Origin: JANQEU01 sp965601455
GTDB taxonomy: Bacteria; Bacteroidota; Bacteroidia; Cytophagales; Cyclobacteriaceae
Assembly (NCBI GenBank): GCA_965601455.1
Contig: OZ271831.1
Span: 2,914,001 to 2,978,000, forward strand
Direction of reading: 5' to 3'
Length of the DNA: 64,000 bases
In this document: in pieces, positions 55,014 through 64,000 of the stretch
Layout of the letters: each line of letters opens with the position of its first letter
Numbering within the stretch: position 1 is the first letter of the stretch
Program-made: the position numbers and the translations under genes
The notes under the pieces: model-generated
What the model was told of the DNA's origin: nothing
What the model saw: only the letters and a program-made list of their open reading frames with translations
Databases searched by the model: none

Positions 55014-56228
55014 TTACCTGCCTTCCAGGGCTTCAATCTCAATAATAATATTTTCTAACCACGGTAACGCTCCGGTAAAATGAGTCCCTCCTTCTAATGG
55101 AGTAAAAGTCACAATATCCGTACTAGCCCCATCTTCTATGAAGTTATCAAATACATCGACGGAATTCTCAAACGGAACTGTGATGTCCGCATCTCCATGA
55201 TACATGTACAAGGGGATGGTTGGGATCCAATCTGTCAAAGAGTTTTCGTCAAACCGAACATTATACAGGTCAAAAACAGGATCATCCGGATTTTCCAATA
55301 CCTCGGAGGTCATCAAGTCTGGTATACTGGTTGTTAATTGGGAATTAATCTCCCCTCCATCTAAGGAACCGTCAAAAAGGAACGGGATATCCGTTGCAAA
55401 AGGTTCTTGAAAAATCAATCCCAGGGCGTCGTCATCCCAGCTATAGTAATTCCGATAACTCTCGGCCACGTATGCAAGGAAAAAGGGTTGACTATAAGTT
55501 GAAAGAGAGAAAAAATAATCTCTCATACCTTTCAGGTAGTAGGCACCCGACGAAGGAAATGACGCCTGAAGATCAAAGAAATCTATCCCTTGTTCCTCAA
55601 TGCCCTTATGGGCTGCCATCGTTGCGTAACCCCCTTCTGAATACCCCACCAGGTATAGGTGATTCGATATCTTGATGTCGTTTTCCAGCGCTAATTCTGC
55701 CGCAGCCACCAACAAATCCAACACTGCATCTCTTTGCGGTTGTTCAACATAATACGGGTGTACTTTATCGGCGGAACTTCCAAATCCAACATAGTCAGGA
55801 GCTACAATAATGTAACCGGTTCCCGCTAAACCAGTAAGTAACAACCTTTCCCCATTGTTGGATGGTACATTCGTGGGAGCTGACGCATCATCCGTTATCG
55901 TTCCATGTTGATACGAAATAAAAGGCAGTTCTTCATCGGTCTCGGGGATAAAAACCATACCGGAAGCTGTTACTGTCTCGTCTCCATAAGTAGTCTCGTA
56001 TTGAACCTCCCATATCTGAACGTCATACTCTACCTGCTCAATTGGCAGATCCAAACCAGAGGCATTAAAAAGCCCCTGTACGTCTCCTGCTAGTCGAGTC
56101 AATTGAAGGTCACTACCAATCAACCGGGTTTCCGCAAGTTCAACTTTTGGGTTTGATTCATCATCACCACATGACCAAATGAATCCCAGGGCAAACAATA
56201 CCCACACTAACTTCCATACTCGCTTCAT
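55014..56228 (-). CDS. Lipoprotein alpha/beta hydrolase
   Basis: 404 residues. A lipoprotein signal ends at Cys20 (ALGFIWSCGDDESN, acidic after Cys). The alpha/beta-hydrolase fold has the oxyanion-region ISYQHGT, YIIVAPDYVGFGSS, nucleophile Ser197 in LVGYSEGGYAT, the acid in MYHGDADITVPFENS and the catalytic His in EGGTHFTG. It looks like a secretory lipase/esterase with a broad-ester substrate range. The start overlaps the parE stop by 4 bp and the stop is 6 bp before parC, so an envelope enzyme is translated between the two topoisomerase IV subunits. Confidence 0.9.
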   Translation of the reverse strand: MKRVWKLVWVLFALGFIWSCGDDESNPKVELAETRLIGSDLQLTRLAGDVQGLFNASGLDLPIEQVEYDVQIWEVQYETTYGDETVTASGMVFIPETDEELPFISYQHGTITDDASAPTNVPSNNGERLLLTGLAGTGYIIVAPDYVGFGSSADKVHPYYVEQPQRDAVLDLLVAAAELALENDIKISNHLYLVGYSEGGYATMAAHKGIEEQGIDFFDLQASFPSSGAYYLKGMRDYFFSLSTYSQPFFLAYVAESYRNYYSWDDDALGLIFQEPFATDIPFLFDGSLDGGEINSQLTTSIPDLMTSEVLENPDDPVFDLYNVRFDENSLTDWIPTIPLYMYHGDADITVPFENSVDVFDNFIEDGASTDIVTFTPLEGGTHFTGALPWLENIIIEIEALEGR

Positions 56229-58096
56229 ACTGCTTCTGCGCCTTCTACGACGTCCTTCTCTATTCTAAGTTTATCAATAATAAATTGCTGACGATCTGGA
56301 GTGTTTTTTCCCATATAAAAACGCAACAGATCCTGAATTTTGGTATCCTTCTGAAGAATCACCGGCTCAAGCTTGATGTCTTCGCCGATAAATTCGGCAA
56401 ATTCATTTGGTGAGATCTCCCCTAACCCTTTGAACCGGGTGATTTCCGGTTTGCTTCCCAGCTTTTCGATGGCTGCAAGTCTTTCTTCATCGGTGTAGCA
56501 ATAGATCGTTTCTTTCTTGTTCCTTACCCTGAAGAGAGGAGTTTCCAGGATATAAACGTGGCCGTTTCTGATCAGTTCAGGAAAGAACTGCAGAAAATAA
56601 GTCAATAAAAGCAACCTGATATGCATACCATCAACATCTGCATCTGTTGCGATCACTATTTTCCTGTATCTCAAACTTTCTAATCCATCCTCAATATTCA
56701 ATGCATGTTGCAAGAGATTGAATTCCTCATTCTCGTAGACAACTTTCTTGGTATGTCCAAAGCAGTTGAAAGGTTTGCCTCTCAAACTAAAAACGGCTTG
56801 GGTTTGAACATCCCTGGTCTTAGTGATGGAGCCGCTTGCCGAATCTCCCTCGGTGATGAAGATCATAGTATTATCCTTTTTCTCCTCATCACCTTTCTTG
56901 TCGTTCAAATGAATTCGACAATCCCTTAACTTCTTATTGTGCAGGTTCGCCTTCTTTGCACGTTCATTTGCCAGTTTCTTAATTCCGGCGATTTCTTTTC
57001 TCTCCCTCTCCGACTGCAAAATTCGCTTCAAGAGTGCATCCGCAGCTTCTGAATTTCTATGCAGGTAGTTATCAAGCTCAGTCCTGAGAAAGTCGTTGAC
57101 AAAGGTTCGCATGGTGGGTCCATCCGGAGCAACGTTCTGTGATCCCAGTTTGGTTTTTGTTTGACTTTCAAATACCGGTTCCTGGACTCGTACGGCAATG
57201 GACGCCACGATTGCAGACCGAACATCAGAGGCATCGAAGTCCTTCTTATAAAAATCCCGAACCGTTTTTACCAGCGCCTCCCTGAAGGCCGCAAGGTGAG
57301 TTCCTCCCTGGGTAGTATGTTGGCCGTTGACAAAGGAATAGTATTCTTCGCCGTATTGATTGGCATGGGTAATAGCTACCTCTATGTCATTGCCTTTAAG
57401 ATGAATAATCGGATATCGAATGTTCTCAACATCACATTTCCTTTCCAGAAGGTCATATAAACCCTTTTCCGAATGATATTTCTTGCCGTTTAGGTTGATA
57501 GTCAGTCCGGCATTCAAATAGGCGTAATTCCAAATCAGATTATCGAGGTAATCAGGTATGAAATGAAAATTCTTAAAGACGGCATTATCTGGTTCAAATG
57601 CGGTAAACGTACCGTTTCGTTCTTCCGTCTTCCTCTCACGGGCATCGTTAATTACTTCCCCCTTTTCAAACTCAGCAACTTTAGTTTTTCCATCACGGAA
57701 TGACTGTACTTTGAAGTAAGATGATAGAGCGTTTACTGCTTTTGTACCAACGCCATTGAGACCAACCGATTTTTGAAAGGCACCGGAGTCATATTTTCCA
57801 CCGGTATTTATTTTGGATACGCAGTCGATAACTTTCCCCAATGGGATCCCTCTGCCGTAATCTCTCACCTCTACCCGATGATCTGTCACCTTGATTGAAA
57901 TGATTTTACCATGACCCATCATGTGTTCATCGATGGAGTTGTCTATGATTTCCTTTACCAGTACATAGATGCCATCGTCGTGGGCAGAACCATCACCCAG
58001 TTTTCCAATATACATACCTGGCCGGAGACGTATGTGTTCCTTCCAGTCAAGCGATTTAATGCTGTCTTCGTTGTAAGCTACCGAAGTAGAAGCCAT
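56225..58096 (-). CDS. parE: DNA topoisomerase IV subunit B
   Basis: 623 residues. GHKL ATPase domain: EIIDNSIDEHMMG, DYGRGIPLG, GLNGVGTKAVNALS. Transducer with QTKTKLGS. TOPRIM domain with EGDSASGS and DADVDGMHI for metal binding, and the C-terminal RFKGLGEISP and MGKNTPDRQQFI. Length fits the short Bacteroidota ParE. First gene of the coupled series parE - hydrolase - parC - trmH-like - sanA-like. Confidence 0.95.
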   Translation of the reverse strand: MASTSVAYNEDSIKSLDWKEHIRLRPGMYIGKLGDGSAHDDGIYVLVKEIIDNSIDEHMMGHGKIISIKVTDHRVEVRDYGRGIPLGKVIDCVSKINTGGKYDSGAFQKSVGLNGVGTKAVNALSSYFKVQSFRDGKTKVAEFEKGEVINDARERKTEERNGTFTAFEPDNAVFKNFHFIPDYLDNLIWNYAYLNAGLTINLNGKKYHSEKGLYDLLERKCDVENIRYPIIHLKGNDIEVAITHANQYGEEYYSFVNGQHTTQGGTHLAAFREALVKTVRDFYKKDFDASDVRSAIVASIAVRVQEPVFESQTKTKLGSQNVAPDGPTMRTFVNDFLRTELDNYLHRNSEAADALLKRILQSERERKEIAGIKKLANERAKKANLHNKKLRDCRIHLNDKKGDEEKKDNTMIFITEGDSASGSITKTRDVQTQAVFSLRGKPFNCFGHTKKVVYENEEFNLLQHALNIEDGLESLRYRKIVIATDADVDGMHIRLLLLTYFLQFFPELIRNGHVYILETPLFRVRNKKETIYCYTDEERLAAIEKLGSKPEITRFKGLGEISPNEFAEFIGEDIKLEPVILQKDTKIQDLLRFYMGKNTPDRQQFIIDKLRIEKDVVEGAEAV

Positions 58097-58170
58097 AAAA
58101 GAAAGTGCTTAAAAATTCCCCTTAGAATCAAATCAAACGGGAATTTAGGAAAAAAATCTAATAGAATTAG

Positions 58171-58179
58171 CAAAGATTA
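58171..58179 (-). promoter_or_regulatory. Possible -7 element of the parE operon
   Basis: TAATCTTTG on the minus strand, a near match to TAnnTTTG with one extra base, 75 bp upstream of parE; similar to the rpsA element TATCTTTG. Confidence 0.3.
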
Positions 58180-58231
58180 TTCTTCGGGTTTTGAGTGATA
58201 ATTGACCTGAAATGAGGTAATTAACTGAATA

Positions 58232-58669
58232 TTAAGTAGTTCCTTTTTTGCCCAACATTAAATAAATAAATCCACCTATCCAGCCGACTATCAAGATCGG
58301 TACCAGGTAGTTCAAGTAGGCATAGTTAGCTGGAGATATGTGTGCAGGATTGTTAAGAACTCCAAGGAAACCAGCCAACATGGTATATGAAATATTTAAA
58401 ACAAAAGGTAACCCTCCAAGCCATGCTGCCGGTACCTCCCCCCTTGTTTCCTCTAACTGACCCATAGAGAGTTTTTGAAGTAACCAGGTCACTGCATTGA
58501 TGATAAAGAACAGTCCAAAACCATAATAGAAAAACTGCTCTTTATGGATCATCCAGTTACTTTCAGGAAATAACTTTACCTGAATGGGCATAAAGGCGTA
58601 GACAAACGAAAAAACAATCAGAAAAAAAAGGATCGACAGGATCCTTACCAGGTTCATAGTTTTAACCAT
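58232..58669 (-). CDS. Four-helix membrane protein
   Basis: 145 residues (or 141 from an ATG at 58657). Transmembrane helices at about 8-26, 46-64, 84-105 and 118-138. No motif that I recognise. A hypothetical integral membrane protein located between the sulfotransferase gene and parE. Confidence 0.7.
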   Translation of the reverse strand: MVKTMNLVRILSILFFLIVFSFVYAFMPIQVKLFPESNWMIHKEQFFYYGFGLFFIINAVTWLLQKLSMGQLEETRGEVPAAWLGGLPFVLNISYTMLAGFLGVLNNPAHISPANYAYLNYLVPILIVGWIGGFIYLMLGKKGTT

Positions 58670-58696
58670 TGAGCAAAACTAGACTACAACCTATGG

Positions 58697-59467
58697 TCAT
58701 GCCAAGAGATCGTATCCAAATTTTGCCGCAAGTTCCACCAGCGGTTGATTTTCACGAAGAGACTTTATCCGCTCAAGAAATTTTCCTTCTTTATAATTAC
58801 GCGTTGGTAGCTCAGAGGTAGCTTTCAATGAATGAAACCAGGCTCTGTTCTCTTTAACCTTCGCAAACTCATACCAATTTATGATTTCCTTCAAAACTGG
58901 TTCCCTTAGAAAGTCACAGATTCGTTCGACCTGCCGTGTATTGTCTTCTAATAATTCTTCGAATTTTACGGTGAATACCCGGGGGTGATCAAGATATCTC
59001 ACGGCCGCTGTAACATCCTCAATCCATCGATCAGGTGACACCCAAAAACGATTAGGGTCCTCGGGGTGAATAGAAGTGCACACTGCCCTTGGATCGCGAA
59101 TCATATGGATGAATCTGAATCCAGCTCCAAAGTAGTTGAGTAGTTGAGGTATATAGCGAACATTATAGGGTCGCTTCTCACACCATCGATGTGCCGACTT
59201 TGGAATTCGATGGGTTATCAGGTACCTGTACATCCTATCCAGTCGTTCGGGTTGGCCTGCATCATCCCAATACGTAAAGGCATCCACTTCGTGAGGATAA
59301 CAGAATATGTTGGGATGAGCGGAGAGTATGGATAGCATTAAACTAGTACCAGACCGGGCACAACCTCCGATTAGGATTGGCGACCTGGAAAAGTACTTTC
59401 TTTCCTTGGACCTTCCGAAATGGTTAATAATCGGACTGGTGAGATTTCTTTTCCACCAGGTATCCAT
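58697..59467 (-). CDS. Sulfotransferase family protein
   Basis: 256 residues. The 5'-phosphosulfate-binding loop is PILIGGCARSGTSLMLSILSAH, and the 3'-phosphate-binding segment is RFIHMIRDPRAVCTSIHPED. It uses PAPS to sulfate a carbohydrate, lipid or protein; the acceptor is unknown. It lies 6 bp after the pyrophosphohydrolase gene. Confidence 0.9.
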   Translation of the reverse strand: MDTWWKRNLTSPIINHFGRSKERKYFSRSPILIGGCARSGTSLMLSILSAHPNIFCYPHEVDAFTYWDDAGQPERLDRMYRYLITHRIPKSAHRWCEKRPYNVRYIPQLLNYFGAGFRFIHMIRDPRAVCTSIHPEDPNRFWVSPDRWIEDVTAAVRYLDHPRVFTVKFEELLEDNTRQVERICDFLREPVLKEIINWYEFAKVKENRAWFHSLKATSELPTRNYKEGKFLERIKSLRENQPLVELAAKFGYDLLA

Positions 59468-59473
59468 TTGATG

Positions 59474-59947
59474 TTAGTCTCTGTCAATTATCCCTTTCAA
59501 ATCGGCAGGTGAGTAGTTGATGGATTTCAACGTTTTGTCGTCTCCTTCCCTGTATACCAACCATTTGCCGTCTTCCTGCTTATAATAACAAGGTGTATTT
59601 CGCTCGTTTTGGTAGTAAGCAACCGTTTCCTTGGCCTCATCTTCGGTATTGCAAGCTTTACTCATATTCGATCGTTGTACCTCATCGAATAAAGCTCTGA
59701 ACTTGTCTCCAAGTCCAAACTCCAACACCGCCCCTGATAGTACGTACTGAATGTCACACAAAGCATCAGCCACTTCAACGATATCCTTATCCTTGATGGC
59801 CTCCTCGAGTTCTTTTAACTCCTCCGCTATCAACGAAACCCTTAGTTTACACCTGGTCTCCGAAGGTATCTGTGGTTCTTCAAGTACCGGGTGTTTGAAA
59901 GTGTGATGAAACTCAGCTACCTGATTTAAAGGGTCGATTTTATCCAT
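59474..59947 (-). CDS. MazG/HisE-like nucleotide pyrophosphohydrolase
   Basis: 157 residues. The all-alpha NTP-pyrophosphatase motif EExxE(x)nExxD is visible as AEELKELEEAIKDKDIVEVADALCDIQYVL. The C-terminal 60 residues (YYQNERNTPCYYKQEDGKWLV...) are a family extension seen in phage and bacterial PRA-PH-like proteins. It hydrolyses a nucleoside triphosphate to a monophosphate and pyrophosphate; the natural substrate is unknown. It lies between the transporter and the sulfotransferase genes, with short spacings. Confidence 0.9.
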   Translation of the reverse strand: MDKIDPLNQVAEFHHTFKHPVLEEPQIPSETRCKLRVSLIAEELKELEEAIKDKDIVEVADALCDIQYVLSGAVLEFGLGDKFRALFDEVQRSNMSKACNTEDEAKETVAYYQNERNTPCYYKQEDGKWLVYREGDDKTLKSINYSPADLKGIIDRD

Positions 59948-59960
59948 TAATTCTTTTTAA

Positions 59961-61343
59961 TTATCCTCCTACAAAAGCGTTTCCTAATAATCCCATCATG
60001 TTTAGCATGACCAAAATGATGACAGTCGGGCAAATATATTTGATAAAGACTACCCACATATTTGCTGGACTGATTGATCCAATTAGCGGTCGAGTGAACC
60101 ATATGTTTCCACTTTCAAGTTCCTCCACCATTTTTGTCCTGCCATAAACCCAAATGGTATATATACAAACCATCAGTGACGCTACAACGATTATGAAGGT
60201 GCCGAAAACATAGTCCATAATATTCAGGAACCCGGTATACTCGACTCCGAAAATGGTCATTGACATGTTTGTGAAAAATGCACTACCGTTCTGGGATAAG
60301 GCAGATGGAATACCTACAATAAATATTAGTGATGCCACAACCCATGTGGCTTTCTTTCTGGTAAATTTTAATTCGTCAATTACATAGGACACTGGTACCT
60401 CCATGATTGATATTGCCGAAGTCAACGCCGCTATACACAATAGCAGAAAGAATATTGCGGCAATGATGTTACCACCCGCAGGCATAGACTCAAAAACCTC
60501 GGGTAGTATTCTAAATACCAGCGTAAAGCCTTGATCCGGTTCCCTTCCAAATGCGAAAACCGCAGGAAAAATCATCAACCCACCCATTAAAGCAACTGCA
60601 GCGTCGGTAAAACCTACCCATAAGCCACTTGAAACAATATTTTCACTCTTTGGCAAATACGAACCATAGGTAATCATTATCCCCCATCCGATACTCATTG
60701 AGAAAAAGGCCTGACCCAGCGCCGCCAGAATAACTCCTGGATTTATTTTTGAGAAATCCGGAGTTAAATAGTATTCAATTCCGGCCGAAGCACCTGGTAA
60801 GGTGACGCTCCGAATGATCACGGCGATTACCAATAGAAAAAGGATGGGCATCAATATTTTGGATGCTTTTTCAATCCCGCCTGAAATACCTCCTTTTACG
60901 ATAAAAGCTGTCAACAGCATGAAGACTGCAAACAAACTGATGGCCCAGAATGGATTTGCTGTGAATGCATCAAAATCAAGTGAAGCTCCCGTTAATGATG
61001 AGTAGATATATCCGAAAGTCCAACCTGCGATTACTCCGTAATAGCTGAGCACGAAAAAACTCACACTCATGCTAAGTACGGCTCCCAGCATCCAGAACTT
61101 ATTAGAACCTGTAGCTGAAAATGCGCCGATAGGGTTTTTGGCGGTGTGACGTCCCAGAGCCATCTCATTGAATAAGAGAGGCGCTCCTATAAGAACAACA
61201 CAGAGGAGATAGACGAAGACAAACGCTCCCCCTCCGTTTTCACCAGTTACGTATGGAAATCTCCAGATATTTCCTAGACCTACAGCAGATCCTGCTGCGG
61301 CCATAATGAAGCCAAACTTACTTCCCCAGTTTTCTCTTTGCAT
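59961..61343 (-). CDS. Sodium-dependent transporter (NSS/SNF family)
   Basis: 460 residues with 11-12 transmembrane helices of the LeuT fold. The unwound first helix has AAAGSAVGLGNIWRFPYVTGENGGGAFVFVY, the family signature for Na+ and substrate binding, followed by LLFNEMALGR. It probably imports an amino acid or a related compound with sodium. It is shorter than LeuT (about 510), ending in a C-terminal helix WVVFIKYICPTVIILVMLNMMG. It starts a minus-strand run with the two downstream genes. Confidence 0.93.
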   Translation of the reverse strand: MQRENWGSKFGFIMAAAGSAVGLGNIWRFPYVTGENGGGAFVFVYLLCVVLIGAPLLFNEMALGRHTAKNPIGAFSATGSNKFWMLGAVLSMSVSFFVLSYYGVIAGWTFGYIYSSLTGASLDFDAFTANPFWAISLFAVFMLLTAFIVKGGISGGIEKASKILMPILFLLVIAVIIRSVTLPGASAGIEYYLTPDFSKINPGVILAALGQAFFSMSIGWGIMITYGSYLPKSENIVSSGLWVGFTDAAVALMGGLMIFPAVFAFGREPDQGFTLVFRILPEVFESMPAGGNIIAAIFFLLLCIAALTSAISIMEVPVSYVIDELKFTRKKATWVVASLIFIVGIPSALSQNGSAFFTNMSMTIFGVEYTGFLNIMDYVFGTFIIVVASLMVCIYTIWVYGRTKMVEELESGNIWFTRPLIGSISPANMWVVFIKYICPTVIILVMLNMMGLLGNAFVGG

Positions 61344-61390
61344 GGTTAATTGGTTTCGCCAAATATATGCAAAGAAAAAAACCCGAAAGT

Positions 61391-61421
61391 CCGGCGATTG
61401 GACCGACGGTCCAATCGCCGG
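61391..61421 (-). terminator. Long perfect inverted repeat, terminator of the permease gene
   Basis: CCGGCGATTGGACCG/CGGTCCAATCGCCGG, 15 bp with a 1-nt centre, 4 bp after the permease stop. On the minus strand it is followed by ACTTTCGGGTTTTTTT. It separates the permease gene from the transporter gene. Confidence 0.7.
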
Positions 61422-61425
61422 ATAA

Positions 61426-63855
61426 CTACTCGTCTTTAAGGGTTTTCGCAGGATTGATCATCGCAGATGTTATCGTACGATGACTTATTGTAATAAATGC
61501 AATAGTAAGGGTGATGATAAATGCAATTACAAAAAACCATGGACCAATTTCAATCCGGAAAGCATACTGCTCCAACCAATTTATCATCAGGTACCAAGCC
61601 AGTGGTGTAGCAACTAAAAATGCTATACTCATGAGAAGAATTATCTCTTTCGAAAACATCCCCAGAATATTTGTAATTGAAGCGCCTAGGACCTTCCGTA
61701 CACCAATTTCCTTCGTTTTGTTTAGGGCAATAAATGAGATCAATCCGTATAGTCCTAGACAACCTATAAGGATGGAGATTATCGAAAATATTCGCATTAA
61801 ACCAGATACGTTCTGCTCGTACTCGTATCGCTCTGCGATTTGCTCGTCGTAAAACTCATAGTCTGAAACATATTCGGGAAAAACCTGTTCCCAAACTTTC
61901 TCATAATGATCTATGGCCGCCTCAATACCGTGTTCAGAACTAGTCTTAAATGATACTGAGTAAAAAACACGAGGTTCATAAAGCAACAGAGCAAAGTCCA
62001 TTTTATGTCGAAGCGACCAAACATGGAAATTCTCCATAACACCAACAATTTTTTTATCTCCCCACCCTGTTTCTAATTCCTCATTTATGGCGTCCTCATA
62101 GCGTCCTTCAAACCCCATTAGATCAGCAATCTTGCGGTTAATAACTACTCTGGATGTATCCCCTTTTCTGATCTTTCTACCGGCAAGGAGTTCAATGCCA
62201 AATAAATCCATATAGAATTCGTCAACAGGCTTAAAATTTCCATGATAACTATTCTCACTTTCCAGCGGAGCGTAATTGAAATTAGAAGAAGAGTTACTGT
62301 TCCCGGTAGGTTGGCTGATGCTGAAAGTTACTTCTGAAATCGCGGAGGAATTGAGCATCAATTGCCTGAACCTTTCATTCTTCGTCTCATCATCCCGCTG
62401 TGGTAAATAGGTTGTTAGAATTGCTTCAGTTTCAAAACCTAAGTCCTTGGCACCAAAATATTTCATTTGAGCCGTTATCACTAGCGTGCCGATGATCAGG
62501 AATTGTGTAATTGTGAACTGGATAATTACCAGCCCCTTACGGAGAGATAAACCTCCGGAATGATTTTTAGAGGTGATTTTACTTTTTAAAGCCATTACCG
62601 TGTTCATTCGCGAAAGCAACACTGACGGGTAAAATCCAGAAAGCAAGGTGACAACAACAAAAAGGATGCTCAAAAAGCCTGGTACTGAATAATCATCCAA
62701 TAAGTTCAAAGTCAGACGATAACCCATCAAATCCTCCAGGGAAATAAATAGTATTTCACTAATGGCCAATGACAGCAATAGCGCGATCAACGTGATGATG
62801 GCGATCTCAGATAAGAACTGCACTACCAACTGACTGCTAAGGCTTCCGATGGCTTTTCTGATGCCAATTTCCTTCGACCGATTGGCTGCTTGAGCAGTAG
62901 CCAGATTAACGAAATTGATACAGGCTGTCAAGACAAGAAATAAACCAATGACGCCAAGAGCATAAAGGAATTTTATTGAGGTACTACCCGTGTAATTATC
63001 AAAATCCTCGTTAAAGTGAATATTGGAAAGCGGTTGAGTTAAGTAATGCGTTTCCTCAGATTCACCTTCACCCCGATATTTTTCAACCAGGTCAAGTAAC
63101 TTTTGATCAAATCCAATTGGATCGAAATTATCCGATGAAGGTACGAAATAGGCGTTCGTACTTGAACTCGTAGAGTGCCAGTTTTTCCCTCCATTGTAAT
63201 AAGGATCGGTCTTTTCCAACCCACTGTAACTGAATAACATGGTAAATGGAAAATTTGTGGTCTCCACCGGATCCTCAATAACTCCAACGACTATGTGATC
63301 GACTAACCGGTTGTAGTCTATCGTCTTACCCATGGCTTTGGATTCTTCTCCTTCTGGTAATGCAAAAAGCTTTCTTGCTACCGAACGTGTGATCACAACT
63401 GTCCCGGGATCTTTCAGAGCACCTTCTTCATCACCAGCAATCCAATTCACATCAAATACCTCGAAATAATTGCTATCAATGTGCGCTATACCCTCGTCAA
63501 AAATGAATTTATCAATTGATCCGTCTTCATTTCTGACGTTGATTTGCGTCCCATAGTCGTAATGCACTTGAGTTACGACTTCCAGCTCGGGATAATCATT
63601 AATGAGCGCCCTACCCATTGGATGTGGTACACCTTGCCCCTTCTCAGTCCGATCGGGGTAAATGTTTTCGTTAACCACCCGGTAGATCTTTTCGTAATTC
63701 GATTGGTGTTTGTCAAAACTCATCTCGTAACGGATGACCTTAAAGATGACCACGGCACAACCAATACCCAATGCCAACCCAATAACATTTAATGACGTGT
63801 AGACCTTATTTCTCTTGAGGTTCCTTAGCGCGGTGATGATGTAGTTTCTAAGCAT
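61426..63855 (-). CDS. ABC transporter permease (FtsX/MacB type)
   Basis: 809 residues. An N-terminal helix (LNVIGLALGIGCAVVIFKVI) and a MacB periplasmic core domain (about 50-270) lead to three FtsX helices (about 275-420). Then a second half with a second periplasmic domain and three helices (about 680-790), ending AMINPAKTLKDE. It matches the duplicated permeases common in Bacteroidota, which work with a MacB-like ATPase encoded elsewhere. The 145 bp upstream to the window end hold no clear promoter. Confidence 0.93.
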   Translation of the reverse strand: MLRNYIITALRNLKRNKVYTSLNVIGLALGIGCAVVIFKVIRYEMSFDKHQSNYEKIYRVVNENIYPDRTEKGQGVPHPMGRALINDYPELEVVTQVHYDYGTQINVRNEDGSIDKFIFDEGIAHIDSNYFEVFDVNWIAGDEEGALKDPGTVVITRSVARKLFALPEGEESKAMGKTIDYNRLVDHIVVGVIEDPVETTNFPFTMLFSYSGLEKTDPYYNGGKNWHSTSSSTNAYFVPSSDNFDPIGFDQKLLDLVEKYRGEGESEETHYLTQPLSNIHFNEDFDNYTGSTSIKFLYALGVIGLFLVLTACINFVNLATAQAANRSKEIGIRKAIGSLSSQLVVQFLSEIAIITLIALLLSLAISEILFISLEDLMGYRLTLNLLDDYSVPGFLSILFVVVTLLSGFYPSVLLSRMNTVMALKSKITSKNHSGGLSLRKGLVIIQFTITQFLIIGTLVITAQMKYFGAKDLGFETEAILTTYLPQRDDETKNERFRQLMLNSSAISEVTFSISQPTGNSNSSSNFNYAPLESENSYHGNFKPVDEFYMDLFGIELLAGRKIRKGDTSRVVINRKIADLMGFEGRYEDAINEELETGWGDKKIVGVMENFHVWSLRHKMDFALLLYEPRVFYSVSFKTSSEHGIEAAIDHYEKVWEQVFPEYVSDYEFYDEQIAERYEYEQNVSGLMRIFSIISILIGCLGLYGLISFIALNKTKEIGVRKVLGASITNILGMFSKEIILLMSIAFLVATPLAWYLMINWLEQYAFRIEIGPWFFVIAFIITLTIAFITISHRTITSAMINPAKTLKDE

Positions 63856-64000
63856 GTCTCGACTTTTTAATTCCTTGTCTCCTATTACCGGACAATTGAA
63901 ATGCCATTAATGTAACTATTTGATTACCTGTTGATTATAAAATAAATGACTTGCAGTATTCACGTATTCCGTACATTTAGGTGTTTGTTTTTGATACACT

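Overview
The window looks like a chromosomal segment of a marine or soil member of the Bacteroidota, probably order Cytophagales. The evidence is gene content and signals seen in the sequence: TonB/SusC-style outer-membrane receptors, type IX secretion (T9SS) C-terminal sorting domains, STN and CarboxypepD_reg-like domains, a DUF6089-type outer membrane protein, no Shine-Dalgarno sequences, and promoters of the TTG...TAnnTTTG type. No genus can be assigned from sequence alone.

Layout. 0.2-4.7 kb: a response regulator/histidine kinase pair reading into a TonB-dependent receptor. 4.9-7.6 kb: murB and a lipoprotein amidohydrolase. 7.7-10.5 kb: ribosomal protein S1 with a strong promoter and a structured leader, then an array of seven 57-nt units derived from the 5' part of tRNA-Cys, ending in the intact tRNA-Cys gene. 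10.5-14.7 kb: a methyltransferase and two secreted proteins scattered with copies of an intergenic palindromic repeat. 15-25.2 kb: a GloVer/MBG T9SS protein, DUF6089 protein, orphan sugar transferase, penicillin acylase family enzyme, a DnaA-box-rich intergenic region, a 57-residue lipoprotein, a TPR protein and an XRE regulator. 25.2-25.4 kb: a regulatory region with promoter, operator-like palindromes and a possible small RNA. 25.6-31.5 kb: a six-gene minus-strand run (surface repeat protein, T9SS tail protein, iron-sulfur protein, acetyltransferase, dehydrogenase). 31.8-43.2 kb: one giant T9SS surface protein of 3805 residues. 43.3-45.8 kb: small proteins, then tRNA-Pro flanked by broken tRNA-Pro fragments that carry palindromic insertions. 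45.8-50.4 kb: ECF sigma factor with an STN-domain protein, MenE-like ligase, radical SAM protein, rhomboid protease. 51-58.1 kb: an overlapping series parE - lipoprotein hydrolase - parC - trmH-like - sanA-like. 58.2-63.9 kb: membrane protein, sulfotransferase, MazG/HisE-like pyrophosphohydrolase, sodium-dependent transporter, and a FtsX/MacB-type permease.

The most unusual signal is at the two tRNA loci. Both the tRNA-Cys and tRNA-Pro genes are accompanied by partial copies of themselves that break in the D-arm or T-arm, and each break holds a short palindrome (16, 25 and 14 nt). At tRNA-Cys this hybrid unit has been amplified seven times directly upstream of the functional gene, with a possible promoter only in front of the array. 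I infer a palindromic (REP-like) element that enters or recombines with tRNA genes, possibly now acting as a long repetitive leader of tRNA-Cys. Other points worth a second look are the XRE promoter/operator/sRNA region, the DnaA-box cluster, the hydrolase between parE and parC, and an ECF sigma factor paired with an STN protein rather than a FecR anti-sigma factor.
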